Shown piece after piece: positions 1 through 5,801 of a stretch of DNA of 5,801 nt. Position numbers and translations under genes: made by a program. Within the stretch, counting starts at the first letter, position 1. The number at the start of each line of letters is the position of its first letter. Origin of the DNA: Gallionella sp. (GTDB lineage Bacteria > Pseudomonadota > Gammaproteobacteria > Burkholderiales > Gallionellaceae); contig JAUYGW010000294.1 in assembly GCA_030690245.1 (NCBI GenBank), positions 1-5,801 on the forward strand, given 5' to 3'. The notes under the pieces are model-generated. The model saw only the letters and a program-made list of their open reading frames with translations. It searched no databases and was not told the origin of the DNA.

Positions 1-318
1 GGAACCGTAAAAACAGATCGGACGGATGTAGCAGGATTCCAGCTTGTTGACGCGCACCACTTCGCGATGCGCTTCCATGATGGTCTCCTTGTCCCAGGGC
101 ATCTTCATCTGGAAGATATAGGCGGAATTGAACAACCGGTCGGTATGCTCCTGCAAACGGAAGATCGCCGTGCCCTTTTCCGCCTTGTAGGCGCGCAAGC
201 CTTCGAACACGCCCATGCCGTAATGCAGCGTGTGGGTCAGCACATGGGTGGTGGCATCGCGCCACGGCACAAGCTTGCCGTCATACCAGATAAAGCCGTC
301 GCGGTCGGACATCGACAT
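1..318 (-). CDS. ilvE: Branched-chain amino acid aminotransferase, N-terminal part (cut by window edge)
   Basis: This is a PLP-dependent class IV (fold type IV) aminotransferase. It would carry out the last, reversible step of leucine, isoleucine and valine synthesis in the cytoplasm, moving the amino group of glutamate onto branched-chain 2-oxo acids. The 106 visible residues follow the E. coli IlvE N-terminus closely from memory: FIWYDGKLVPW at 9-19, the LHYGMGVFEGLRAY block at 31-44, FRLQEHTDRL at 53-62 (its arginine R54 fits the PLP-phosphate contact of the family), and CYIRPICFYG near the cut. The catalytic lysine and the C-terminal two thirds lie outside the window. Two in-frame ATGs exist, at 318 and 312. 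The first is chosen because AGGA sits 9 bases before it, within AAAGGA. It lies 89 bases downstream of glnE on the same strand. A D-amino acid or aminodeoxychorismate class IV enzyme is less likely given the GVFEGLRAY block. Confidence 0.93.
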   Translation of the reverse strand, partial: MSMSDRDGFIWYDGKLVPWRDATTHVLTHTLHYGMGVFEGLRAYKAEKGTAIFRLQEHTDRLFNSAYIFQMKMPWDKETIMEAHREVVRVNKLESCYIRPICFYGS

Positions 319-327
319 AATGGGGGT

Positions 328-333
328 TCCTTT
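328..333 (-). promoter_or_regulatory. Ribosome binding site of ilvE
   Basis: AAAGGA on the minus strand has its AGGA core 9 bases before the ATG at 318. It is the clearest Shine-Dalgarno sequence in the window. It favours the upstream of the two closely spaced ATGs, because the second ATG would be 15 bases away. Confidence 0.6.
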
Positions 334-356
334 GATGGGTCGGTTGCAAAGCGCGA

Positions 357-385
357 ATTCTAGCGTTTTCTGGCCGGTTTATGAA
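357..385 (-). promoter_or_regulatory. Putative sigma70-type promoter for ilvE
   Basis: On the minus strand, TTCATA (385-380, 4 of 6 to TTGACA) is separated by exactly 17 bases from TAGAAT (362-357, 5 of 6 to TATAAT). Transcription would begin near 350, giving a leader of about 30 bases that contains the ribosome binding site. If real, it lets ilvE be expressed apart from glnE, whose stop codon is at 410-408 just upstream. The evidence is consensus matching by eye only. A match of this quality can occur by chance. Confidence 0.4.
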
Positions 386-407
386 GAAGCTTGGTTAAAT
401 TGTCCGG

Positions 408-3293
408 TTAGCCGGCCTTATTTTTCGCCGGCCATTCGGGCAGGGTTCCCCGGTTGTTTTCAAAAAGCACCGCCCACAACTCCCTGCACGCGGCAACGTC
501 GATCTGGCCGTGTTCAACGCGGCACGGCAACTGGCTGTTAAGCCGGATGCGGTGTTGCGTCTGGCGCAACGTGCGGTACAGCGTGCGGGTCTGTTCGACG
601 AGGCTGGCGGGAATCAGGCCAAGTTCGCCCGCCAGCTTGAGCAACGCCAGATTGCCGATGTTGGCGGTCAGTTGCGGGTGTTGATGGGCGTAGGCGAGCA
701 CCAGGTACTGCACCATGAATTCGATGTCCACCATGCCGCCCCGGTCGTGTTTGATGTCGAACAGATCGGTGTCATTGGGGTGGCCGTCGAGCATCTTTTG
801 GCGCATCGCCAGGATTTCCTTGCGCAACGCAGCCAGGTCGCGCGGCTGGCACAGCACCTGCTTGCGGATGTCTTCGAAGGCGGCGCCAATCTCTGCATCC
901 CCCGCGCTGAAACGCGCACGCGTCAGGGCCTGATGCTCCCATACCCAGGCTTGCTGCTGCTGGTATTCGGCAAACGCCGTGATCGAGCTGACCAGCAAGC
1001 CGCTTGCGCCATTCGGGCGCAAACGCAGATCGGTTTCGTACAGGCGCCCGGAAGAGGTGTAGCTGCTCAGCATGGCGTTGATGCGCTGCCCCAGCCGCGC
1101 GTAGTTTTCCTGCGCATCGGGGTGGTCGTCATCGTAGAGAAAAATCAGGTCGAGGTCCGAGGCGTAGCTCAGTTCCTTGCCGCCCAGCTTGCCGTACGCG
1201 ATGATCGCGAATCTCGGTTCGTCGCGATGCCGTTTGCGCGCGGTCGCCCAGCTCAGCTTCAGCACCTGGCGCAGCAGCAGATCGGCCAGATCGCTCAGGT
1301 GGTCGCTGAGCTTTTCCAGCGGCAACAGGCCTTGCAGGTCCATCGCCAGCAACTGGAAGGTTTGTTCCTGCTGGACCAGGCGCAACACATCCAGCTGTCG
1401 TTCGGCATCCCCGGCGCAGTCGTCCAGCCGGCCTTGCAAGTTGCGGTCGATCTGCTGCCATTCGGGCGGCTGGTACATCTCGCGCGCATCCAGCAATTCG
1501 TCGAGCAGCGCCGGGTGTTGGGCCATATACTCGCCCGCCCAACTGCTGGCGGCAACCATTTTGGTCAAGCGCTGCATGGCCTGCGGATATTCGGCCAGGA
1601 AGGCGAGATAGGAGGCGCGGCGGCTGATGCCTTCCAGCAAGGCGAGCAGCCTGGACAGCGTTTCGTCCGGATTGGCTTGCAGCGCGCACAGGCTGATGAA
1701 TTGCGGGATCAGCTTGTCCAGCCGCTGCCGGCTGAGTTCGGGCAATTGCCGGTAGCGGTTGCCGGCTTGCAGTTGCAACAGGCGCTGTGCACTGTCGTTT
1801 GCGGCGCGGTAACCGAGCTTTTCAAGGCGGGCGTGTAATTCTTCGGCACTGACACCTTCATGCCAGAATTGTGCGTCGTCCTGTTCTTCCTGTGACTCTC
1901 CGAAAATCTGCTCGAATTGCTGGTTGACCAGCGCGCGATGGCGGTTGAGGTCGATCAACAGTGCGGCGTAATCCGCGTAGCCCATCGCGTCGGCGATGAT
2001 CTCCCGGTCTTCGGTTTTTTCGGGCAGTTCCTGGGTTTGCTGGTCATCCAGGTATTGCAGGCGATGCTCGAGGTTGCGCAAAAACACATAAGCTACATCC
2101 AGGTCGGCGACGACCGGCGCGGGCAACTGTCCATTTTTTGCGAGATATTGCAACGCCGCCTGAGTGGGGCGGATGCGCAAAGCGGCGTCGCGTCCGCCGC
2201 GGATCAGCTGGAACACCTGCGCGGTGAACTCGATCTCGCGGATGCCGCCCGGGCCGAGCTTGATGTTGTTGAGCCGGTCGCGGCGCTGCACTTCCTGGCG
2301 GATCTGCGCGTGCAGCTTGCGCATCGAATCGATCGCGCCGAAGTCGAGGTATTTGCGGAATACGAACGGCTGCGCGAGTTTGGATAACTCGGCGATTTGC
2401 GGATGCTCTGCAGGAGAAATGACGCGCGCCTTGATCCAGGCGTAGCGCTCCCATTCGCGTCCCTGGCTGACCAGGTATTCCTCCAGCGCGGCGAAACTCA
2501 TCACCAGCGGGCCGCTGTCACCGTAGGGGCGCAGCCGCATGTCCACGCGGAAGACATAGCCGTCGCCGGTCGGCTCGTTGATCAGGTTGATCAGGCGGCG
2601 GCCCAGCCGGGTGAAAAACTCATGGTTGCTCAGCTTGCGCGATCCATCCGTTTCGCCGTCTTCCGGGTAGACGAAAATCAAATCGATGTCGGACGAGACG
2701 TTCAGTTCGCCGCCGCCCAGTTTGCCCATGCCGATGACCAGCAAGGACTGTGGCGCAGCGCCGGTTTCGTCCAGCGGGGTGCCGAACTGCGCCTGCAAGG
2801 ACTGCATCAAAAAGGCCTGCGCCTGCTGTACGCACACTTCCGCCAGCGCGGTCATCGCCTGCATCACCTCGTCAAGATCGCACAAGCCGTTGAGGTCGCG
2901 CAGGATCAGCTTGACCATCACCTGCTTGCGCAGCTTGCGCACGGCGCGCGTCAAGCCGGCTTCCGAATCAAACGAGTTTGTCGCGTCAGCGACTCGATTG
3001 CTCCCTCCCCCGCAGGAATCAACAGTTGCTTCTTTCGTTCGCTCCCTCTCCCGCTCGCGGGAGAGGGGTGGGGAGAGGGCATCGGGAGAGGGTTGGGGAG
3101 AGGGTTGTGGAAAGGAGCTTTGCAACAAAGCCTGCATTTCCGCGCGGTCGCACGGCGTGGTGTAATTTTCCTGCAACCAATTCAGCAGCGACGGGTCTGC
3201 TTCCAGTACATGCCTGGCATAACGGCTGCAGCGCTGCGTCTTTTGCAGCAGGCCATCGAAGGTTGTGGGCTGTGAGTCTGTTGCGGTATTCAT
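408..3293 (-). CDS. glnE: Bifunctional glutamine synthetase adenylyltransferase / adenylyl-removing enzyme
   Basis: GlnE attaches AMP to a tyrosine of each glutamine synthetase subunit to switch it off, and removes AMP by phosphorolysis to switch it on. It works in the cytoplasm under control of PII and glutamine. Numbered from the ATG at 3293 (961 residues), both nucleotidyltransferase domains are visible. The N-terminal removing domain has GMGKLGGGELN at 188-198 and SSDIDLIF with aspartates D202 and D204. The C-terminal transferase domain has YGKLGGKEL at 700-708 and ASDLDLIF with D713 and D715. Each domain is followed by a GG...IEF motif (GPGGIREIEF about 347-356; RGGMVDIEF about 851-859). 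E. coli GlnE has 946 residues. The extra length here comes from about 46 low-complexity residues (62-107) encoded by a repeat insertion. An in-frame TTG at 3308 would add five residues (966). ATG is preferred, although neither start has a strong ribosome binding site. The gene is intact, with no frameshift or lost catalytic residue. It probably leads an operon with ilvE. Confidence 0.97.
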   Translation of the reverse strand: MNTATDSQPTTFDGLLQKTQRCSRYARHVLEADPSLLNWLQENYTTPCDRAEMQALLQSSFPQPSPQPSPDALSPPLSRERERERTKEATVDSCGGGSNRVADATNSFDSEAGLTRAVRKLRKQVMVKLILRDLNGLCDLDEVMQAMTALAEVCVQQAQAFLMQSLQAQFGTPLDETGAAPQSLLVIGMGKLGGGELNVSSDIDLIFVYPEDGETDGSRKLSNHEFFTRLGRRLINLINEPTGDGYVFRVDMRLRPYGDSGPLVMSFAALEEYLVSQGREWERYAWIKARVISPAEHPQIAELSKLAQPFVFRKYLDFGAIDSMRKLHAQIRQEVQRRDRLNNIKLGPGGIREIEFTAQVFQLIRGGRDAALRIRPTQAALQYLAKNGQLPAPVVADLDVAYVFLRNLEHRLQYLDDQQTQELPEKTEDREIIADAMGYADYAALLIDLNRHRALVNQQFEQIFGESQEEQDDAQFWHEGVSAEELHARLEKLGYRAANDSAQRLLQLQAGNRYRQLPELSRQRLDKLIPQFISLCALQANPDETLSRLLALLEGISRRASYLAFLAEYPQAMQRLTKMVAASSWAGEYMAQHPALLDELLDAREMYQPPEWQQIDRNLQGRLDDCAGDAERQLDVLRLVQQEQTFQLLAMDLQGLLPLEKLSDHLSDLADLLLRQVLKLSWATARKRHRDEPRFAIIAYGKLGGKELSYASDLDLIFLYDDDHPDAQENYARLGQRINAMLSSYTSSGRLYETDLRLRPNGASGLLVSSITAFAEYQQQQAWVWEHQALTRARFSAGDAEIGAAFEDIRKQVLCQPRDLAALRKEILAMRQKMLDGHPNDTDLFDIKHDRGGMVDIEFMVQYLVLAYAHQHPQLTANIGNLALLKLAGELGLIPASLVEQTRTLYRTLRQTQHRIRLNSQLPCRVEHGQIDVAACRELWAVLFENNRGTLPEWPAKNKAG
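2973..2996. repeat. Bulged inverted repeat at the edge of the glnE insertion
   Basis: On the plus strand, CGAG (2973-2976), a TTTG bulge, TCGC (2981-2984), a GTCA loop, GCGA (2989-2992) and CTCG (2993-2996) can pair as an 8-bp stem interrupted by four unpaired bases. It lies next to the G-rich repeat block and inside the segment of glnE that has no counterpart in E. coli GlnE, so it probably belongs to the same inserted element. Its pairing is weaker than that of the main hairpin and could be coincidental. Confidence 0.45.
3000..3104. repeat. G-rich hairpin-forming dispersed repeat inside glnE
   Basis: The plus strand carries four copies of GGGAGAGGG, at 3059-3067, 3071-3079, 3084-3092 and 3096-3104, spaced 12-13 bases. 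An inverted copy, CCCTCTCCC, is at 3044-3052. CCCTCTCCCGC (3044-3054) and GCGGGAGAGGG (3057-3067) form a perfect 11-bp stem. A related 14-base block at 3000-3013 matches 3041-3054 at 13 of 14 positions, 41 bases away, so the element contains a second, degenerate unit. From memory, hairpins built on this CCCTCTCCC...GGGAGAGGG theme are common intergenic repeats in environmental proteobacteria. Here the element lies in coding sequence, stays in frame and has no stop. It encodes a proline/serine stretch followed by an arginine/glutamate run. No transposase or clear target-site duplication is seen. Confidence 0.8.
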
Positions 3294-3459
3294 AGGGAAG
3301 CGCTTCAAGTTAGAATGCGTATTGTCTTATGATTAGCCGTCAGTCGCTAGTCGTTAGTTAAACCAGAAGCCGCCGCCAGTCGTTTGACGCTGAGGGCCAG
3401 TTAAATCAACCCGTAATCACCAGCTAGTAACTAACGACTAACAGCCAATAACTGAATTC
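3294..3459. other. Divergent glnE/yhdP intergenic region
   Basis: These 166 bases separate two divergent start codons and must carry the promoters of both genes if each has its own. I cannot assign either with confidence. TTGACG at 3384-3389 resembles a -35 box for the plus strand but has no -10 box at suitable spacing. The ATG of yhdP at 3460 has no convincing ribosome binding site, and an in-frame TAA at 3439-3441 rules out a much longer start. The minus-strand leader of glnE has only a weak GAAG. About half of the region is taken up by the inverted repeat described separately. Confidence 0.7.
3348..3440. repeat. Long-loop inverted repeat with heptad-like arms
   Basis: The left arm TAGTCGTTAGTTA (3348-3360) is the exact reverse complement of TAACTAACGACTA (3428-3440), giving 13 bp with a 67-base interior. 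Both arms sit in degenerate seven-base patterns. On the left are GTCAGTC, GCTAGTC and GTTAGTT. The right arm, read on the minus strand, gives ATTGGCT, GTTAGTC, GTTAGTT and ACTAGCT. The arms are AT-rich against GC-rich neighbours. The layout resembles a small non-autonomous element or paired arrays of a heptanucleotide repeat such as the short tandem repeats known from cyanobacteria. That likeness is inference. There is no coding capacity inside, and the outer edge of the right arm lies 19 bases before the yhdP start. Confidence 0.65.
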
Positions 3460-5801
3460 ATGTTGAGATATCTTCCCATTCGCCTGCTCTGGCACAGCCT
3501 GAACTGGCTGACGCGACTGACAATCGTCGCGTCGGCGGTGATGGCTGTGCTGACGGCGCTGTCGATTCTCATGTTGCGCTATTGGCTGTTGCCGAATGTC
3601 GAGCAGTATCACGACCGGATCACCGCTTCTCTCGCGGGCGCGATCGGCAATCCGGTCACCATCGGCAGGATTGAAGGCGATTGGCAGGGCTTCCGGCCGC
3701 GCCTGAGCTTTACCGAAGTGCATATCCTGAACGAGCAGCGGCAACCGGCGCTGGCGCTGCCCCGCATTGACGGCAGCGTATCGTGGATGTCGCTGTTTGC
3801 CTTCGAGTTGCGGCTGGCCAGCCTGGAAATCGACAGGCCGGAGTTGCTGATACGCCGCGATGCGCAAGGGAAAATTTTCATCGGCGGTGTGGCGCTCTCC
3901 AAACAGGGCGACGGTAACGACCTGGCCGACTGGCTGCTGCACCAGTCGCGCATGGTGGCGCGCGACGCGCTCATCGTCTGGGTGGACGAACAGCGCGTTG
4001 CGCCGCCGCTGGTGCTGCAACGGGTCAATTTGCGCATCGAAAACCTGTTCAGTCATCACCGCTTCGCGTTGCGCGCCGTACCGCCAGACGAGCTGGCGAC
4101 CCCGCTGGATGTGCGCGGCGATTTTTACGGCGCAAGTTTTGATGGCTTGAGCGCCTGGCGCGGCCAGCTGTTTACCCAGCTTGATTACACCAATGTGACG
4201 GCCTGGAGGCCCTGGCTGGATTTGCCCGGCGAATTCAGCCAGGGCCGCGGTGCGCTGCGCGGCTGGCTGGATGTCGAAGCAGGCAAGGTGACAGGGATCA
4301 CCGCCGATCTGGGTTTGCGCGACGTGGTGACCAGGCTGGGCAATGATGTGCCGGAAATGAGATTGCTCGATTTGCGCGGTCGCGCCGCATGGAAGGAAGT
4401 GGCGGGCGGCATGGAAGTTTCCACCCGGCATTTGGCGCTGCGAATGCAGAACGGCATCGAACTGCAACCGACGGATTTTTATTTCCGCACCGCAGCCAAG
4501 GGGCAATCTGACGCCAGCGAGCTGCGCACCAATCTGGTGCAATTGGAAAGCCTCACCAGTCTGGCCAATTTCCTGCCGCTGGAAGCGGGCCTGCGCGCCA
4601 AACTAGATGCGTATGCGCCAAGAGGAAGGGTGTCCAGCCTGAATGCGCAATGGCAGGGCACGCTGGAAAAACCGGACAACTACAAAATCCTGAATTACAA
4701 AATCAAAGGGAAGTTCGAAAATCTTGCGTTACGCCAGGTTGGCGCGTTGCCCGGCTTTTCCGGCTTGTCGGCGGATGTGGACGGCAGCGATACGAGCGGC
4801 AGGCTGAATGTCGATTCCCGCCATCTGGTTGTGGATATGCCGGGGGTGATGCGCGAGCCATTATTTTTTGCCACATTGACCGGCCAGGCCGGCTGGCAGC
4901 GCAAACGCGGGGAGTTGCTGGTCAGCGTCGATAATGTCGCCGTCGCCAACGACGACCTGGCGGGTAACCTGTATGGCAGCTACCAGACCAAGGCGGGCAC
5001 ATTGGGCGTGCTGGATCTGACCGCCAGCCTGACGCGCGGCGATGTCAGGCGCGCCGCCCGTTACACCCCGCTGATCGCGCTGGACATGGAAGACAACGAC
5101 TGGCTCAACGGCGCGATGCTGGCGGGGCATACCGAGGATTTCCGCGTGCGCGTCAAGGGCAACCTCAGCGATTTCCCATTGGACGGCACGGAAGATGCGC
5201 TGCTCGAAATCGGCGGGCATGCGCGCGATGTCGTGGTGGAATTCGACAAGGATTGGCCGCGCATCGAAAACATTTCGGGCGAATTCTGGATACGCGGCAA
5301 CAAGCTGGAAGTGAAGTCGCCGTCTGCGACCATCCTGGACGCGCATGTGCAGAACCTCACGGTCACCATCGCGGATTTGCTGAGCGATGATTTGCCGCTG
5401 GAAATAAAAGGCAGCGCGGCCGGCGCGAGCAGGACCTTCCTGCAATTTATCCAGCAGAGCCCGGTGCGCGGCTACATAGACGGGTTTACCGACGGCATGA
5501 GCGCCAGCGGCAACGGGCATCTGGATCTGTTTGCGCATATCCCGTTACAGGGCGCTAAGCCGGTGAAAGTGTCCGGTGTCTTCCGCGTGCAGGATAACGA
5601 TATTGATCTGGGCGAAGGGGTGCCGCTGTTGCGCAACACGCGCGGCGAGTTGTCGTTCACCGAATCGGGGATGCAGGCCAGCGGCGTGTCGGCGGAAATA
5701 CTGGGCGGGACGGCTAGCATCAATGTGCAGACCGCCGCGGGCGGCGTGGTGCATGCCACCGTGAAAGGGCGCAGCAACCTCGATGCGCTGCGCAGAATCG
5801 A
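3460..5801 (+). CDS. yhdP: YhdP-family AsmA-like envelope protein, N-terminal part (cut by window edge)
   Basis: The reading frame is open from the ATG at 3460 to the edge, with 780 complete codons. Family members are about 1,270 residues (E. coli YhdP), so roughly 60 percent is present. The N-terminus has a short basic cytoplasmic segment, one membrane segment at about residues 20-42 (TIVASAVMAVLTALSILML core), then a large periplasmic region. The anchor is followed by GNPVTIGRIEGDWQGFRPRL at 63-82 and by IDGSVSWMSLF with ELRLASLEIDRPELLIRRD at about 94-124. That order, of membrane anchor, GDWxGxxPRL and xRPxLxIRRD, is typical of YhdP/TIGR02099 proteins with a DUF3971-type region. Long stretches of alternating hydrophobic residues fit the groove-shaped beta structure of AsmA-like lipid-transfer proteins. 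In E. coli, YhdP with TamB and YdbH supports phospholipid movement to the outer membrane. The same role here is inferred. The AsmA-like C-terminus is not visible. A near-duplication lies at residues 407-415. Confidence 0.9.
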   Translation, partial: MLRYLPIRLLWHSLNWLTRLTIVASAVMAVLTALSILMLRYWLLPNVEQYHDRITASLAGAIGNPVTIGRIEGDWQGFRPRLSFTEVHILNEQRQPALALPRIDGSVSWMSLFAFELRLASLEIDRPELLIRRDAQGKIFIGGVALSKQGDGNDLADWLLHQSRMVARDALIVWVDEQRVAPPLVLQRVNLRIENLFSHHRFALRAVPPDELATPLDVRGDFYGASFDGLSAWRGQLFTQLDYTNVTAWRPWLDLPGEFSQGRGALRGWLDVEAGKVTGITADLGLRDVVTRLGNDVPEMRLLDLRGRAAWKEVAGGMEVSTRHLALRMQNGIELQPTDFYFRTAAKGQSDASELRTNLVQLESLTSLANFLPLEAGLRAKLDAYAPRGRVSSLNAQWQGTLEKPDNYKILNYKIKGKFENLALRQVGALPGFSGLSADVDGSDTSGRLNVDSRHLVVDMPGVMREPLFFATLTGQAGWQRKRGELLVSVDNVAVANDDLAGNLYGSYQTKAGTLGVLDLTASLTRGDVRRAARYTPLIALDMEDNDWLNGAMLAGHTEDFRVRVKGNLSDFPLDGTEDALLEIGGHARDVVVEFDKDWPRIENISGEFWIRGNKLEVKSPSATILDAHVQNLTVTIADLLSDDLPLEIKGSAAGASRTFLQFIQQSPVRGYIDGFTDGMSASGNGHLDLFAHIPLQGAKPVKVSGVFRVQDNDIDLGEGVPLLRNTRGELSFTESGMQASGVSAEILGGTASINVQTAAGGVVHATVKGRSNLDALRRI
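4678..4704 (+). repeat. Short direct repeat inside yhdP
   Basis: AACTACAAAATC (4678-4689) and AATTACAAAATC (4693-4704) match at 11 of 12 bases with a 15-base period, which is exactly five codons. They encode NYKI-L-NYKI. The surrounding 4670-4735 is clearly more AT-rich than the rest of the gene. This fits a small in-frame tandem duplication, but two chance-similar strands in a beta-rich protein could look the same. Confidence 0.5.

Noticed and set aside
411..432. GCCGGC...GCCGGC hairpin at the end of glnE as a terminator
   Set aside because: The 6-bp arms are self-palindromic, lie within the last codons of glnE and are not followed by a T run on the minus strand. The downstream gene is on the same strand and close.
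510..1838. Long plus-strand open frame of 442 codons opposite glnE
   Set aside because: It is antisense to an unmistakable glnE reading frame. Its product is rich in Q, H, R and V with no recognisable domain, the usual look of the mirror frame of a GC-rich gene.
3059..3104. Regular GGGAGAGGG copies as a CRISPR array or other spaced repeat array
   Set aside because: The 12-13 base period and 9-base unit are far too short, there are no spacers, and the block lies inside glnE.
2973..3110. Insertion reading as a frameshift or broken glnE
   Set aside because: The frame is continuous on both sides, the segment length is a multiple of three and both catalytic domains are complete, so the gene is not a pseudogene.
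2397..3275. Plus-strand open frame of 292 codons opposite the glnE 5' part
   Set aside because: Same shadow pattern. It runs through the repeat insertion, and its residues there are just the other reading of the G-rich repeat.
3384..3389. TTGACG as the -35 box of a yhdP promoter
   Set aside because: No acceptable -10 hexamer occurs 16-18 bases downstream. The nearest AT-rich hexamer, TTAAAT at 3401-3406, is only 11 bases away.
3424..4542. Minus-strand open frame of 372 codons opposite yhdP
   Set aside because: It is antisense to the yhdP frame, has a low-information Q/H/R-rich product, and ends inside the intergenic repeat with no plausible start context.
4861..5538. Minus-strand open frame of 225 codons opposite yhdP
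   Set aside because: It is a mirror frame of the yhdP coding sequence, with no domain or ribosome binding signal supporting it.

Overview
The window looks like ordinary chromosome from a betaproteobacterium. GC content is in the high fifties by eye. The three genes and their layout, glnE-ilvE on one strand with a yhdP-type gene divergent from glnE, match what I recall from the Nitrosomonadales/Gallionellaceae area. The genus is an inference and cannot be fixed from this sequence. No plasmid, phage or transposase gene is visible, and I see no tRNA, rRNA or CRISPR array.

From left to right there are four parts. (1) Bases 1-318, minus strand, hold the first 106 codons of a branched-chain amino acid aminotransferase (ilvE), cut by the window edge. 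A good ribosome binding site and a plausible sigma70 promoter lie in the 89-base gap before it. (2) Bases 408-3293, minus strand, hold a complete glnE, the two-domain adenylyltransferase/adenylyl-removing enzyme that controls glutamine synthetase. (3) Bases 3294-3459 are a divergent intergenic region containing a heptad-like inverted repeat whose right arm almost touches the next start codon. (4) From 3460 to the right edge, plus strand, runs a large N-terminally anchored AsmA-like protein of the YhdP/TIGR02099 family. It has 780 complete codons and is cut by the edge.

The genes are housekeeping: amino-acid and nitrogen metabolism (ilvE, glnE) and envelope maintenance (yhdP). glnE and ilvE share a strand and may be partly co-transcribed. 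yhdP is transcribed away from them.

The unusual material is repetitive DNA rather than a new gene system. About 138 bases inside glnE (2973-3110) look like an in-frame insertion of a G-rich, hairpin-forming dispersed repeat. It adds about 46 low-complexity residues to the N-terminal part of the enzyme and leaves both catalytic domains intact. A different repeat type occupies the glnE/yhdP intergenic region, and a small five-codon near-duplication sits inside yhdP. I do not see a previously undescribed multi-gene system here.
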